A stretch of 64,000 bases of DNA from Sphaeramia orbicularis (GCF_902148855.1 NC_043959.1:38435770-38499769); one strand, 5' to 3'. Shown: positions 45,175-58,116, counted from the first letter of the stretch. Numbers and translations: made by a program. Notes: generated by a model from the sequence alone, not told the origin.

Positions 45175-47690
45175 GATGGACTCTGCAGCACACTTTGTGA
45201 ATCAGATGAAAATGAGACTAAAGTAGGAAACTATAATTAACTTCCTCCTTTTTTTAGTGGAGTTTCTGGTGACCAGCCTCTGTTTACAGCTTTGTGGGTG
45301 AGTAAATATACACTATATCACAGCTGTTTTAAGCACTACTTTCTTTTACTCTACTTTAATAATATGTAACATCTTTTTCATTCTTTCCCACCATATTCAG
45401 GATGGTCAGTCATCCTTGTAGAAAATCTCCTGCAGATCAGCCACATGAGTTCTGAGTGGGCTTTAATTCATATTCATTAGCCAGGGGTTTCTTATCAGAT
45501 GTGACAGAGAGCTAATACAGTATCTGTCTGTGCTTCCTGCTAGCATTCAATTAATTTGGGCTGGATTCTCTTGTAATCACAGAGCTTGCCATCTGTTCTG
45601 GATTTTATAGTAAAAGGTATCAGTATTATAATGACAATCACACTTTGGATTCTCCAGTTTTCCCTCAAAGATACTCACAGGTCATGTAGGAATCATATCT
45701 ATCAAACTATCTCATGACATGCAAATCAAATTTATGCGTGTGTTGTTATTCAACCCTAGCGTAGGGATTCTCGTTTTTGTAGCTTGGCTGTAACATTGCT
45801 GATGGGTGAACTCCATCCATTAGCAAAATAAAGCAGTAGTACCAATATAACAAACCTCACCCCTCGCACGTATTGTAGCGTATTTTGGCACGATCCAGCT
45901 GATGTCGCATGTATATGCATGTGGTGATATCCGTATATCAAACTGTCTCTATATATGTGCAAGTTTGAAGTAAATTGAAACAAAATTGATGGTTTTATAG
46001 ACGTGTGAAATTTCGCTCATTGTAAGTAAATGGGAGAAGAAAAAAGATTAGAAAAATTCTTTAAAAATTTGAACTTTGACCGACTTTTCCCAAAATGTAA
46101 ACCACATCTAATCTGGGTCACTGGCAATCTATAACCCAAATTTGGTCTGAATTCAGCCGATAGTTTTGCTGCAACAGACATGTGAAAATTTGCTCATTGT
46201 AAGAAAATGGGAAATTAAAAAAAAAAAAAATCATAAAAAATTTTAACTTTGACTTACGTTTCCAAAATGTAATGACACCTGTTCTGGGTCACTGGCAATC
46301 TATAAACCAAGTTTGGTATGAACAGTTTTGCTGCTACAGATTTGTGAAATTTCCCATTTTAAGTAAATGGGAAAAAAAAGATTAAAAAATTTATTTTAAA
46401 AAATTTATCTTTGACCGACATTTCCCAAAAATTTAAAAACACTAATCTGGGTCACTGGCAACCTATAAATCAAATTTGGTATGAATTCAGCTAATATTTT
46501 TGCTGCTACAGACGTTTGAAATTTCACCCATTATAAGTCAATGGGGAAAAAAAGCAGGGTAATAAATGGCACATGCATTTGACCCTTGGAAGCATCTGTC
46601 ATGTAGTATGTGCGCTGCAGAGCCTGTGTAACAAATGCCAGGAAAACTGGTTAGATGAAGAAAATAGAGGAAGCCAATAAGGTCCTCCATCACTTGTTTT
46701 CTGTATTGATTGTGATCGAATAAGCTGAGTTTGCTCCAATGGGGGCCCAGAGGACGTAGAACAGAGTAATAAACATAGCTGCAGCAGATTCTGAAATTAC
46801 ACCTGCACCCCACAGACTGGATTTCCTGTCTAATACATATATACAATGTCAAACAATATCAAAAGAGGCCCGCTTAACAAATTATTTAATGACATTTTGA
46901 CAATTTATTTACAGATGTTTGTGAGTAAAACAGGCCTGGGTTTGTATTTACAGGAGCGACACCTCTGCACAGTTCACTTTTACAGAATTGTAAAATCGAC
47001 AAGTCTTTGCACTCAGTATCAGGAGCAGAGCGACTTTCACTTTTTATCTTCACCACTGAGGATATGAAACGACAAAGCATGATGTGAAAATGTGGAACCT
47101 TAGAGCTTCACGCCTTAAAACTGTGCAATTACACAGTATTACCACATGATGTCACTCTGTAAACATGATCAACCTCCATTTTTCTATTTAGAATGCATGT
47201 AACTTATATCTGTAAAAGACATCACTCATCACATTTATACTAAAGAACCATGTATAAAAGGTTATTTCATACAGAACAACAAATTGAAGCAGTTTTTATA
47301 CCATAATGGCAATAATTGTACTTGGTAGGCCCTGAAATATCAACAAAATTCAGTGTACTAATTACTGCTTTCTAAATGCCGTGAGTCATGTCTTTCTCAT
47401 TATGTACAGTTCTTGTTGTTGTACCACAAAAATACATATTTCCATGTACTGTACATGTGTGGTTTTCCAGTGCTTTGGTCACAAGAGAGTCCTTCAATGA
47501 CATAAAAAAAATGTTGTTTAGAAATACAGAAACAGCACAATTTGCCATCAACAACTGCTGGATAACCTCCAGTCATCTTTGTGTCTGTACTTTGGATCCT
47601 CACTGTGTTTTCTCTCCTGGAGCTGAACTCATACTGGTGACAAATGCTGTACAGTATGTGCAACAGTCTGGGGTCTTTTAGTTTTGTCCA
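45175..47690. other. Intergenic stretch between the Ig-like gene and chrna3
   Basis: No gene recognised. Contains the multi-unit repeat at 45855-46550. The 3' UTR of chrna3 should extend below 47697; no strong AATAAA on the minus strand was pinned down. Confidence 0.5.
45855..46550 (-). repeat. Interspersed repeat of about 160-bp units (copy 3, expanded)
   Basis: Inverted relative of 22483-23087 and 54499-55085. About four tandem units each contain 'cattgtaagtaaatggga' and 'tctgggtcactggcaa' followed by 'tataaaccaa'. The family varies in unit number from about two to four. Confidence 0.7.
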
Positions 47691-47696
47691 AATGAC

Positions 47697-50600
47697 TCAA
47701 ATATCCTCCCCAAGTAGCAGAGGCTGGAGGAAGAGGCCAGCTGTCCCCAGGATACACACAAGGACAAAAACCCAAAGGAAGATTCTGTCGATAACCATGG
47801 CAACGTACTTCCAGTCGTCCTGAACCTGTGAGAGGACGAAAGTGGGAAGAAATTTAAAGCTTCATTATCCTGTCCTTTCCCATGTAAGCATTTGTTATAT
47901 GGGTTGTAAGCAGAGGTGTCAAGTAATGAAGTACAAATACTTTGTTACTTTACTTAAGTAGAAATTTTAGTTATCTATGCTTTACTGGAGTAATTATTTT
48001 TCAGCTGACTTTTTACTTCTACTCTTTACATTTTCACGCAATTATCTGTACTTTCTACTCTTTACATCTTAAAAATAGCCTTGTTACTCCTATTTCATTT
48101 GTCATCATTCAAATAAAAAAAAAACAATCCAGATAAATCACGCCATCCAGATAGAGTGAATTTGATTGTGGTTGGATGTGTATAAACATATACCTGACTT
48201 TTTGCACCATTCCAATACTTGTATTCATCTGGTCATCATATCTTCTGCTCCATGAAACACATGTTAATGCTCAGTAGTGCACATATATGCTTCTTTAATA
48301 CATTTGCATTACATTCAAATGGGTTTATTTTCAAGTGGGCATATATGTGGTTGAAACAGGTAGCCTAGTGCATCCAGCGTTTCAACATTAAAGTGGTGGG
48401 AGACTTTCATGACCAATTTTTCATCAGATCTTAAAACCTCAGTCAGTAGACTAAGTATCACGAATCTGGAAGTCTTTCTGTGATTACTCACCTGAATCTC
48501 TTCCTTACAGTGAACAATTCAAAGTGTCATCCACCATAAACAACCATGTGTTTACAAACAGCTGGGAGGTAACTCAGGCATCTTCGGAATTTTGTCTCAC
48601 ATGCATTATGGGAAATGGAGGGTCACACAGCCGCCTGGCAGCAGCAGCGCAACCATATGATATTATATGGATGAAACAAACACGATGCGGAAATGGGCTG
48701 GAGCTCCGCTTCCCTCTATGCATATCCCTCCAGCTGTTTCCACGTTTCAGCCGTTTCCATGTCGTGTTTATTGCTTTTTCATCCTACCGCCAAAATTCTG
48801 AAGATGCCTGAGTTACCTCCTGGCTCTGTTTGTAGTGGAGCTCCAGCCATTTCCACATCGTGTTTGTTTCATCCATATAATATCATATGGTTGCGCTACC
48901 ACTGCCAGGCAGCTGCGCGAACCTCCGTTTCCCATAATGCATGTTGCGACAAAATTCCGAAGATGCCTGAGTTACCTCCCGGCTCTGTTGTAAACACATG
49001 GTTTGTTTATGGTGGATGGCACTTCGAAATTGTTCACCGTGAGGGAAGAGATTCAGGTGAGTGATCACAGAAAGACTTACAGGTTCATGATACTTAGGCT
49101 ATGAGTGAGTTTTACAGATTTGATGAAAAAATTAGTCACCGAAAGTCCCCTGCACCTTTCACATTTTAATGTAACATTTTAGTCATTATGGCCTTTAGAA
49201 AAATGTTTTTGGGGAGGTGGGGTAGTGCACTATAGGCCCCTGTGGTGCGGCCTAAGCTTTTGTCTTAATGGCATTTTGTCCCTTGCATTTACTTTTATAC
49301 TTTAAGTAGTTTTGAAACCAGTACTTTTACACTTTTACTTGAGTAAAAATCATGAGTTGATACTCCAACTTCTATATAAGTCTGTTTAAACCCTAGTATC
49401 TATACTTCTACCTGAGGAATGAATGTGAATACTTTTGACACCTCTGCTTGTAAGGCTATACTCTTTGAAAATGGTTTTCCACTTGGGAGCACTCACCTCT
49501 TTTGCTTCATTCTGTAATCTCATGTTCTCAGCGATATATTTGACACTCTCAATAGCCTCTCTGACCTCAGGGGAGAGTGGCAACATGGACATTATACCTC
49601 CATCCAGAGATTCGGAGCTAGAGCACTGACTTCCACTTCCCACCCCAGATGCACCACCTCCAGTCAGAGCCCCAAGGCTGCCCAGGCCTCCACTCCCACC
49701 CCCAGAGTCTACAGGCAGTTTTACGGATCTCTGGTGCCAGCAGGAGTTGCAGCGGCCTCTCGCAGCAAACAGCCCAGAGTCTACAACCCTTTCCTGTGTG
49801 TCCACTCAGGTTATTGAGGTGGACAGCCTCTGTGTTGTTCAAAGGCGCTGGCGGTTTGTCAGGACTGGATACGACGCTGGAGGCCAGGGCCTGAGGTTTG
49901 TGCTGCTTTTGTAGTGTCCCTGATGAAGAATGGCACCATTGTCTTGAAGGCATCGTGTGAGCATTACCGGAGACCCTCTCTGGGTCCCTCTCCGGTCTGG
50001 TCATGAACATCACTCTGGGCAGAAGCCCCAGGAACACAGTCCGCACCCAGCAGGGCATGGTGTGGTGTCTTTGGTGTGCGGTAGTGGACGTTCAACACAA
50101 AAACAGTGATGACAATGGAGAGGGTGACGAAGATCATGGTGAAGAGGAGGTACTCTCCGATCAGAGGGATGACCAAAGAGGTGGAGGGGATTGTTTTCTG
50201 TTATAACCAAGAGGAAACACAGTTAAAGACAGCAGGACAGAGATGCACAGAGTGACTTTTTCACCACAGTCGGACGGTAGGTAGAAGACGAGGACAGTGA
50301 GGAAGGAGATAAGGAGGCAGGGAATGATCATGTTGATAGTGTAGAAAAGAGGCAGACGACGTATGTACAAAGAGTAAAGTGATGTCCGTGTAGATTTCCT
50401 CACAACAGTTGTACTTTATGTCATGTTTGTAACCGGGGCGTCAATAATCATCCACTCGCAGTCTCTCCCAGAAGTCCTTGAGGTTGATGGTAGAACCGAT
50501 CAGCACCAGGTCGATCTCTGGCTTTGTCGTACGTCCACGAGCCAAACTTCATGGTGCAGTTTTGGTAGTCGAACGGAAAGTATGTGACGTCGATCTTACA

Positions 50601-53600
50601 GGAGCTCTTGAAAATGGCCGGCGGGGGATCCCAGGTAACGTCACCATTGTAACGAAGCAGGGGCCTTTGTTTTATCATCGACCTGGAAATCTCCGACAGC
50701 ACTGTAGAGATAGAGATAAAATGAAAAAGGGGAAAGAACAAATAACTGTGTCCAGGTAGGAGGGAAAGGACGATGGCGGACACAGAATTAATTGAATACA
50801 TTGAGGACATAAATAAATACTGATTGCACCATGAAGATATTAATCAAACAAAGGCTCCTCAGCGTAAGTGCAAATGTTTCTACATAGACAACAAAATGAC
50901 TCATGACTAAGTTTGTCATTATGCAGCAATCTTTCACTGTAAAAGCACCCGAACAATCAATGAAGTGTTTGTGCCAGATTTTTAATTTGTTTTTATGCTC
51001 ACTTGTTATACAGCACGATATCTGGCTCCATATCCGGTTAGATGGCACTCGGATAAACTCCACCCCACCATAGTCCTCTTTGGATTCCATCTGAGTTTGT
51101 AGTCCGTTCCAGATCTGAAGAACAAATCAACATTTTATTTCTATAAAGCTAAACAAACCAGACAACATTAATCCTTGAAAGACCAAGAGTTATTTTTTCA
51201 GTGACTTCCAAATGAATTTTTCTCCACATTTAATCTCATTTATTATGTTTTCCTCTGAATTTAGCATTTTTTCGATTAAATTAAAGTATTTTCCTAAGTT
51301 TTATTCACTGACTATGTAGATGTTCACAAAAGCTCATAGTATATTCAAAAACTGAGAAAATTGAGGAAAATGGACTTTTTCAGCAACTGAATATAAAAAC
51401 AAGTATCTATAACTCTTATTATTTGTCAAACTACATGGTTTTTATTAGTGAATCAAGATGTAGCAGAAATGACAGTGCTTTCATATCATTATGGAGCCTA
51501 TAAACGTCCACATGGGTCATATCTGAACCTGGTGAAAAGCTGAGAAACTCATTTTGCCTGAATTATTTAAGTATATGATAGGATTAGTAGTTCAAAAGTT
51601 TATTAAACATTTTTAAATCAGTAGATGCTTTTAGTTGGTGGTGGCTGTTTAGGTCTTTGAGGGCTGAAATACAGATGATACAGATGTTGCTAGGATGATA
51701 CCTAACAATTTTAGTATATATATTTTTTTGTTTATATTTTTATGATGTGCACACAAGAAAACAAAGAGTACATGCCAACACCATGGAACACTGAGTCAAC
51801 ATTAACCCAGGTTTGTAAACACCATACTTTCAGATTTGCATATTTTTTTTTACGTAACAACTAACAATGAACCAGGACAAACAATACAATGAAAAGAATA
51901 CTAAGACATTAGTCTGGATAAATAATTAAACTAGTATTTGTATAATTTTGGGACAGATGAGGGTCACTGCCTTACTAAATGACGTAAAAATACAAACTCT
52001 GCCTCTCTCTGTAGGATTTCATCTTGTGGCAAAAATGTCTCTTCGAAAGAAACTTAATAGCAAATGTCATGTGATCATTCATAAGATTATAAGAATTTGT
52101 TGATCATAACCCTCCAGTTTTCAAGCAACAAAGTTGAATCATAAGCATTAACCAGCGAGGGTACCAATTGGTTCCTCTTGGTGATTATATTTTACAAATT
52201 TGACTGATTTCAGTGCATCTCCTGTAAAATGTCCTCATTAATTTTTTTTTTTTTTTTTTTTTTTATCTCCGTCTAGTGCAAATAGACAGAGCTTACGCAG
52301 TATGTAGTCTGTGAAGAGATTAAACAGGACCACATGTTCCATTGTGTTTTATGGCCCTTTTAGCCACTGCTTGTGACCCTCTATTTACAAACAAAAGATT
52401 GTCATGAGTATCATAAAGATGCCGCAGAGAACTATAAAAAATTGACTTAATTATGACAGTAGTTAAAAAGCACAATGTGAAGCAAGACTTTCTTTTAAAA
52501 GCAGGAAAATGTTAGCTCTCCAAGTTGTTTGTGCATGAATGAAGCTGTTAAGTAAGAGGAACCGGGGCTTTTAAGTGTCAGTGCCAAAAGTGCAGTGCAG
52601 TTCAGCCTATAGAATGAAAACGGACCCAAGCACAGATGTGTATTTGTTCAAGCAACTTGTAATTGTGGGACCTGGAGACCCACGCTGCCACATCTGATTC
52701 CTATGGTTCACTGCACTGTGCATCACGGAGCAGAGGCACCATGTGTGTGACCAACTAAATTAGAAAAGCATCCTAAAGCATGTATGATACTAGTTCTATT
52801 TTTGCAGTTCATTGGCATTGAGCCACAAACAAGGATTAAAGAGGTTAAATCATTCTGGTTCGCTTACTGCAGAGGATGGGGACAGAAACATGACACATTT
52901 AAGATTAGTTAAAAAATATATAGAAGTAAAGACAATGATTACCATGAAATCTAAAGTGCTTTTGGTTCTAGAAGTTTTATTTGTATAAGGATCTCATGGA
53001 TCAATTCAATGTTTTAAAAAGGTTCCCTTATGAATTATTAAGACGTCTGTCTAGGCCAGAGGAATCATGTATGACAGACAGCTGGATACGTGGCTAATGC
53101 CCTGCTCAAGGTCTGTTTGCAGAGTCATGAACCTAAACTTACATGTCGTAGCCAAAGATTTGTCTCCATGATCTGATTGACTTCATCCTGTGAATAGAGC
53201 AGAGGTCAGTCTTAATGTCCAAAACACAAACAAATACTGTTTTAAAGTTCAGAGACAACACTGTCAGAGGAAATCATGCAGTTCTGTTTGCTTGTTCTCT
53301 GCTCGGAGGGTCAGACTTCTGTGTGTCCCGGACAAGAGGATTCAGAGCGGCCACACCTGAGTCCTCCGCCCCTGAAGCGTAACATAAATGACAGCTGGAG
53401 CCAGAAGGGGTGGTGCTTTGGGCAGGAGGTCACGGCACAGCCTCAACTTTTATTCTAACAATTCAGCAGTAAAGCCAGAGCAGAGGGACAATGAGGAAAG
53501 GAAAAAACAGTGGGGGTCTGGCCTGTGTGACTTGACCGTGAACAATCGCATGGCATTAAGCATTTAGTTCATTTAGTGTCCAGGACAGATCTTAGGTTTG

Positions 53601-56475
53601 ACACTGGTGGTAAACGCAGGTGGAAGGAAAGGCCTCCACAGTATCTCTGCTGGATAAATCACGGGGAGAACAGTAACTTCATTACCTTATCAACAAATCA
53701 GGACGAGCAGTGCTCAGATGCAGAAGGGGAATGTGTTGTTTGTTCAGGTCATGTGACTTAAAGCTTTGACATTTTTCTTCTGGTGCAGTAGTGATAGGCA
53801 TAGCACCATAGCACCAAGTTAATGTGCTTTTGAAGAAAACACCCCAATATTTCTGCTTAGATAACCATAATGATTACAGACAAAATGAAGGAGTACCACA
53901 ATACTGAATACGAATACCACAATTCTGAAAACAGCCTAAAGGAACCATTCCCTGATTGTCAAGCTGAGAGCTGAGGCTGCCAGGCTGTGACCTATGATGG
54001 TCTAGATGAGTTATATAGCCCTGCTGTAACTGACATAGAAATACCAATTGCATCTGGGTGAGGAGCACCAGGTGGTGGGAAGTGCAATAATAGTCATCCA
54101 TCAGCACTTTGATGCTTTGCAGCACGTCTAGACAGCAGAATTAGGAAGGGGCTCGCAAAATGTCCCTTATTTCTTCATCATTTGTTGATCAGACAGGTAC
54201 TCAATACTTATGTATCATTTTGGGAAACAATATGGTTGCAAACACGGTAAATGGAAAACAAATTGAGATGGGATTAAAGGCTGTGAGAGTGTCAAACTGT
54301 GAAGAGGAACACTGCTTATACCTGCAAACATTATTTAGCATTAACTCGTCTTCATGCAAATTTACAAATAAACTGCATCTCTCAAAGCCAACATATATAA
54401 AATAAATATGCATCTCCTTTTGCAGTATAAAGCAAGTGCCCTATTGCACACTCCATATATGCCCCCTACTTTTTATTATTTATTATTATTTATCTTATTA
54501 CCCCACCCCCTGAAGGGAAGGCAAGGGGTATTGTTGTTGGTTTGGTTTGTTTGTTTTTAACACTCTAGCAGCCCAAACTATCAGTGAATTCATACCAAAT
54601 GGGGTTTGTAGATTGCCAGTGACCCAGAATAGATCTGTAACATTTTTGGGAACAGTAGGTCCAAAGTTCAAATTTTCAGGAATTTTTTTTTAAATCTTTT
54701 TTTTTCCCATTTACTTATAATGGGCAAAATTTCTCATGTCTGTAGCAGCAATGAAATTGATTGAATTCATACCAAATTCTGGGTTTAGATTTCCAGTGAC
54801 CCAGAATAGATGTGGTTACATTTTAGGAACAGTAGGTCAAAGTTAAATTTTTTTATGAATTTTTTTTCAAATCTTTTATCTTCTCCCATTTACTTATAAT
54901 GGTGTGAATTTCACATTATAAAACATACATTTGTTTCAATTTACTTCAGACTCGGCACATATATAGAGGTAATTGATATGCTGACATCATCACACATATA
55001 TACATGATGACATCAGTTGGATTGATGCCAAAATAAGCTACAATATGTGCGAGGGGCGGGGTTGTTGTGCCTGTACCACTTGATTATTTATCTGTTATTT
55101 ATTCTTGGTGAATGTGATGCTGTGCTGGCTGACAAACATGGGAATTAAATTTTTACAAATCTGCTGCAGAGGTGAAGTGAGAACACTATTTGTCTGTGTA
55201 GTCAATCTGCATTCAACAAGCCCCAGCTAAAAAAAAACAAAACAAAACAAAACAAAACCTGCCATTAGCTCAAGAGGTGCTCATGTGAAGTGGCAGTGAT
55301 TGAGTGATGGAGGGTTCCTAAACTGAGAAGTAATCAGACAGCTGACATTCCCCATCTTGTCTCGGCCAGACAAACATCAGCACTGACCCTCTCTTTCCAT
55401 CTAGTTCACTCTTCGGTGTCACAAAAAAAACTACAGGCTGCTACTGGGCACCTGTGAAGAGCATCTCAGTGTCTAAGATTGCATTCACCTTAAACCATTT
55501 TGCAAATACTGACAGAAACACTCTACATCAGTCATATCTGATAGCAACAAACCAATACACAGAGAGACTCCAGAGCTGAATTACAGGTGTCATTCTTATT
55601 TATTTCTTCATTTTAGTGACAAATAGTAAAAAAAAAATCTTACTTACCACTTTGACCAGCTGGGACATTGACACCTCAAACTGCACAATGACTGGATCTG
55701 ACACATTCTCCACCGGCCGTATGTACTGGTTGTAGCTGGAGAATATCACATCGAAGAGCTTGTGTCTGCATCTGAGCAAAAGCCTCCTGAATCACCGCAG
55801 AGGGTCATCCATCAGTGCATCAGTGTAACCTCATCCATGCACTAAAGCGTGTTTCAGGGTAACTAACAACAAGGATGATGATGTTTTGTGTGCGTCTCAT
55901 CACTGATTTCCTGCTGACATTAATTTCAATACGACACGGTTTGGTATTGATTTTTGGCTTTTTTGATTAAATGGCAATGTGGAATTTAAGTTATTATCTG
56001 TGAGATTCAATTTAATTACTTTTAATGATGATAGACAGCCAGTAAAACAAGCACATAAAATGATATGGCATGACTGGAAAAAAAAGAAAGAAAAAGAATC
56101 AGTTCTCACACAGCATTTTGAAATGACTTAAATATACATAATAATGTGTTTTTCTGTTGAAAAGCCCAAGCAGTTGCAAACTAGCTCAAAGGTGTATACT
56201 CTGAACATCACTTGTTCTATATATTTCACTGTAAATAAATGAAATAAATAAAATAATTTACAAAATATTGTTACTTTCTATGCTGTAATAGAAATTAAGA
56301 TTTTATTTGGCAGTTCTCTAACCTAAAAAAATGTAATCATAAAATGCAGCACATTATTAAAGCAACAGTAAGCAAGACTGTGATGTTAAAGTAGAAGCAC
56401 TTTTTTACTCACCAGGCAGAAAACGACAGGAAAATGAAAAAAAGTAGGTAAAAGGAAGCAAACTTGGCTCTCATT
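47697..56475 (-). CDS. chrna3: Neuronal nicotinic acetylcholine receptor subunit alpha-3
   Basis: Exons on minus: 56413-56475 (signal peptide [18 protein letters not shown]), about 55648-55786, 53143-53187 ([15 protein letters not shown]), 51003-51114, 49497-50701 and 47697-47825 ([18 protein letters not shown] to the stop). Alpha-3 by [10 protein letters not shown], the Cys-loop [15 protein letters not shown], vicinal Cys pair KYNCCEEIY for agonist binding, M1-M3 and [19 protein letters not shown]. This is the principal ganglionic acetylcholine-binding subunit and pairs with beta-4 next door. The reading frame breaks repeatedly: about nine single-base changes in the large exon (eight extra bases, one missing; several in C, A or T runs), three in exon 4 (net +2), and one in exon 2. 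Every segment is otherwise well conserved and free of substitution stops. Exon 1/2 junction is uncertain. Likely consensus error in this stretch; recent loss of function is the alternative. Confidence 0.85.
47911..49446. mobile_element. hAT-type element in the last chrna3 intron, with a giant internal hairpin
   Basis: Termini cagaggtgtcaagtaatg and gaatacttttgacacctctg. Flanks gttgtaag (47903-47910) and cttgtaag (49447-49454), 7 of 8 bases shared. 1536 bp. The centre holds inverted arms of about 270 bp (about 48445-48720 and 48835-49105). No transposase frame. Confidence 0.85.
48445..49105. repeat. Inverted repeat with about 270-bp arms
   Basis: The left arm (for example ggaggtaactcaggcatctt, atatgatattatatggatga) is repeated in inverted order in the right arm (aagatgcctgagttacctcc, tcatccatataatatcatat) around a spacer of about 115 bp. 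RNA from either strand could fold into a long hairpin. Confidence 0.85.
51115..53142. other. chrna3 intron 3
   Basis: Contains the inverted-end element at 51175-51667 and a T run (52241-52264). No gene. Confidence 0.6.
51175..51667. mobile_element. Small inverted-repeat element, family I (second copy)
   Basis: Ends tccttgaaagaccaaga and taggtctttgagggct are inverted. The interior resembles 15690-16163 (tgtagatgttcac, catgggtcatatctga). More diverged than the first copy. Confidence 0.5.
53188..55647. other. chrna3 intron 2
   Basis: No gene. Contains the repeat 54499-55085 and otherwise unremarkable sequence. Confidence 0.55.
54499..55085 (+). repeat. Interspersed repeat of about 160-bp units (copy 2, chrna3 intron 2)
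   Basis: Same family and strand as 22483-23087: starts accccaccccctgaaggga, ends at the ggggcggggttgttgtgcct motif, with two internal units. Confidence 0.75.
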
Positions 56476-56800
56476 GTGTTTCAGGTGCCAAATGCAAAAT
56501 GAATCCAGGGTCAGTGCCAGCAGTGTTCCGTGAAGCAGACAGGAGGAGAAAGTGAGAGGAGTGAAAGCTCGTCCGCAGCTGCCGGGAACCAGAGTGTAGA
56601 GGGAGGGAGGGGGGAGATGGAGGTGGAGGTGGGGAGGTGGGGTAGAACCAACGCGCAGCCGCTCACACACTGACTGCACACGGAGCTGCAAAAAACCATG
56701 CAAAATCCTGCGCACAGTGTGGTTCAATGAGGGCAACTGGGTACAGGGGTAGGAGGAGACTTTTTTGTGCATAACCTGAATGAAAGCAGTCACAGTCAGG
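56476..56800 (-). promoter_or_regulatory. Candidate chrna3 promoter region
   Basis: On the minus strand the ATG is preceded by a C/T-rich, locally GC-rich block (cctccctccctctacac and ccccacctcc-type repeats, about 56590-56645) without a TATA box. This fits TATA-less neuronal nicotinic promoters using Sp-type sites; assignment is by position only. Confidence 0.4.
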
Positions 56801-57040
56801 CTGCAAATCAGTAAAATAATTTGGGTTACATTACAACCTGCCCTGTAATGTGATAGCCTCTCTGTCTGCCTTAAGGTAACCTGGCCTCTGGCATCACCTC
56901 ACCTGAGGAGGAAAGTAACCTCCAGGTGCAATGCTGAAGGCTGCAAAGTGTGATTCTGAGGCTTCAGTTTTTATATTTTATACTGACTTGTACTTTTACT
57001 ACTTTAATGCAAAAAAGCCACCTGAAAGATTAAGATTTAA

Positions 57041-58116
57041 CCCTTTATCGGGCAAGTGACCATTTTTGGTCATTTCCATAGTCATTACAAGACAGTGACA
57101 GCAACAGTTACAGTGAGGACAGTGAGTCAACAATCTCAGGTCAAATGTGGTCCAATGTGATCTACGGGGTCTGTAAGGTCCACCTCTGCATGAACAGTAG
57201 GTACCATGAAGTAATGGCACTAATGTAAGTAATGATGTTCAAAGGGAGAATGTGGATGTGGACAGGTGACTGGATCAGCACTATGTTGTTGGAATGTTGT
57301 AAAGGTGATGTTCTAATGTTCCTAAAATGCATGTTCCTTTCACATACATGTGTTTTTTCTCGTATTTTTTCATATATACAGGGTGGGGAAGCAAAATTTA
57401 CAATATTTTGAGGCAGGATTGAAAGACAGTGTATGACCAATTAGTTTATGAAAGTCATGAGAATTTATTGCCACAAGAAAATTGACATAATAGAAAATGT
57501 TTTTATTCTATGTGTCCTCCTTCTTTCTCAATAACTGCCTTCACACGCTTCCTGAAACTTGCACACAGTGTTCCTCAAATATTTGGGTGACAACTTTCCC
57601 TTCTTCTTTAATAGCATCTTCCAGACTTTCTCGTAATAGTTTTTGCTCATAGTCATTCTCTTCTTTCCCATTATAAACAGTCTTTATGGACACTCCAACT
57701 ATTTTTGAAATCTCCTTGGTGTACGAGTACATTCAGCAAATCACACACTCTTTGACGTTTTGCTTTCCTGATTACTCATATGGCAAAAGTTTCTGAAAGG
57801 TATGGATAATAGTGTTAGGTATGATTCTGACATCAATATATGTTTGGTTTCAAAACAATTGACGTAGTGCCTGATGAGAAAAAACAACTAAATGGTCATT
57901 GTAAATTTTGCTTCCCCACCTGTACTTCTAGGATTTTTTTTTGTTTGTTTTGCCACTTTCGCGTAGAAAACCAAATATGGTAAATATACTGACCTTAATT
58001 TTCTACATAATTTTTTTTTTTTTTCCACAAAAGTAATAAAGTCTTATGTCATCCAGTAACACACTAAGATTGAAATTTGGAAGTTCTGAGTATTTCTATG
58101 AGGGCCCAATAAAGGG
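57041..58116. mobile_element. piggyBac-like element, interrupted by a Tc1 relic
   Basis: Termini ccctttatcgggc and gcccaataaaggg (one mismatch) with TTAA on both sides (57037-57040, 58117-58120). A Tc1/mariner copy occupies 57379-57922; the outer element alone is about 530 bp. No piggyBac transposase. Confidence 0.82.
57379..57922 (-). mobile_element. Tc1/mariner transposon, internally deleted (copy 2)
   Basis: Same family as 42954-43826 in the opposite direction. Termini cagggtggggaagcaaaatt and ttttgcttccccacctg, TA on both sides (57377-57378, 57923-57924). It retains the N-terminal helix-turn-helix piece (EISKIVGVSIKTVYNGK) and a scrap of the C-terminus. The deletion is larger and independent of copy 1. 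Confidence 0.85.

Noticed and set aside
48524-49064. Overlapping open frames in the chrna3 intron
   Set aside because: They lie in the arms of the inverted repeat of a hAT-type element and repeat each other.
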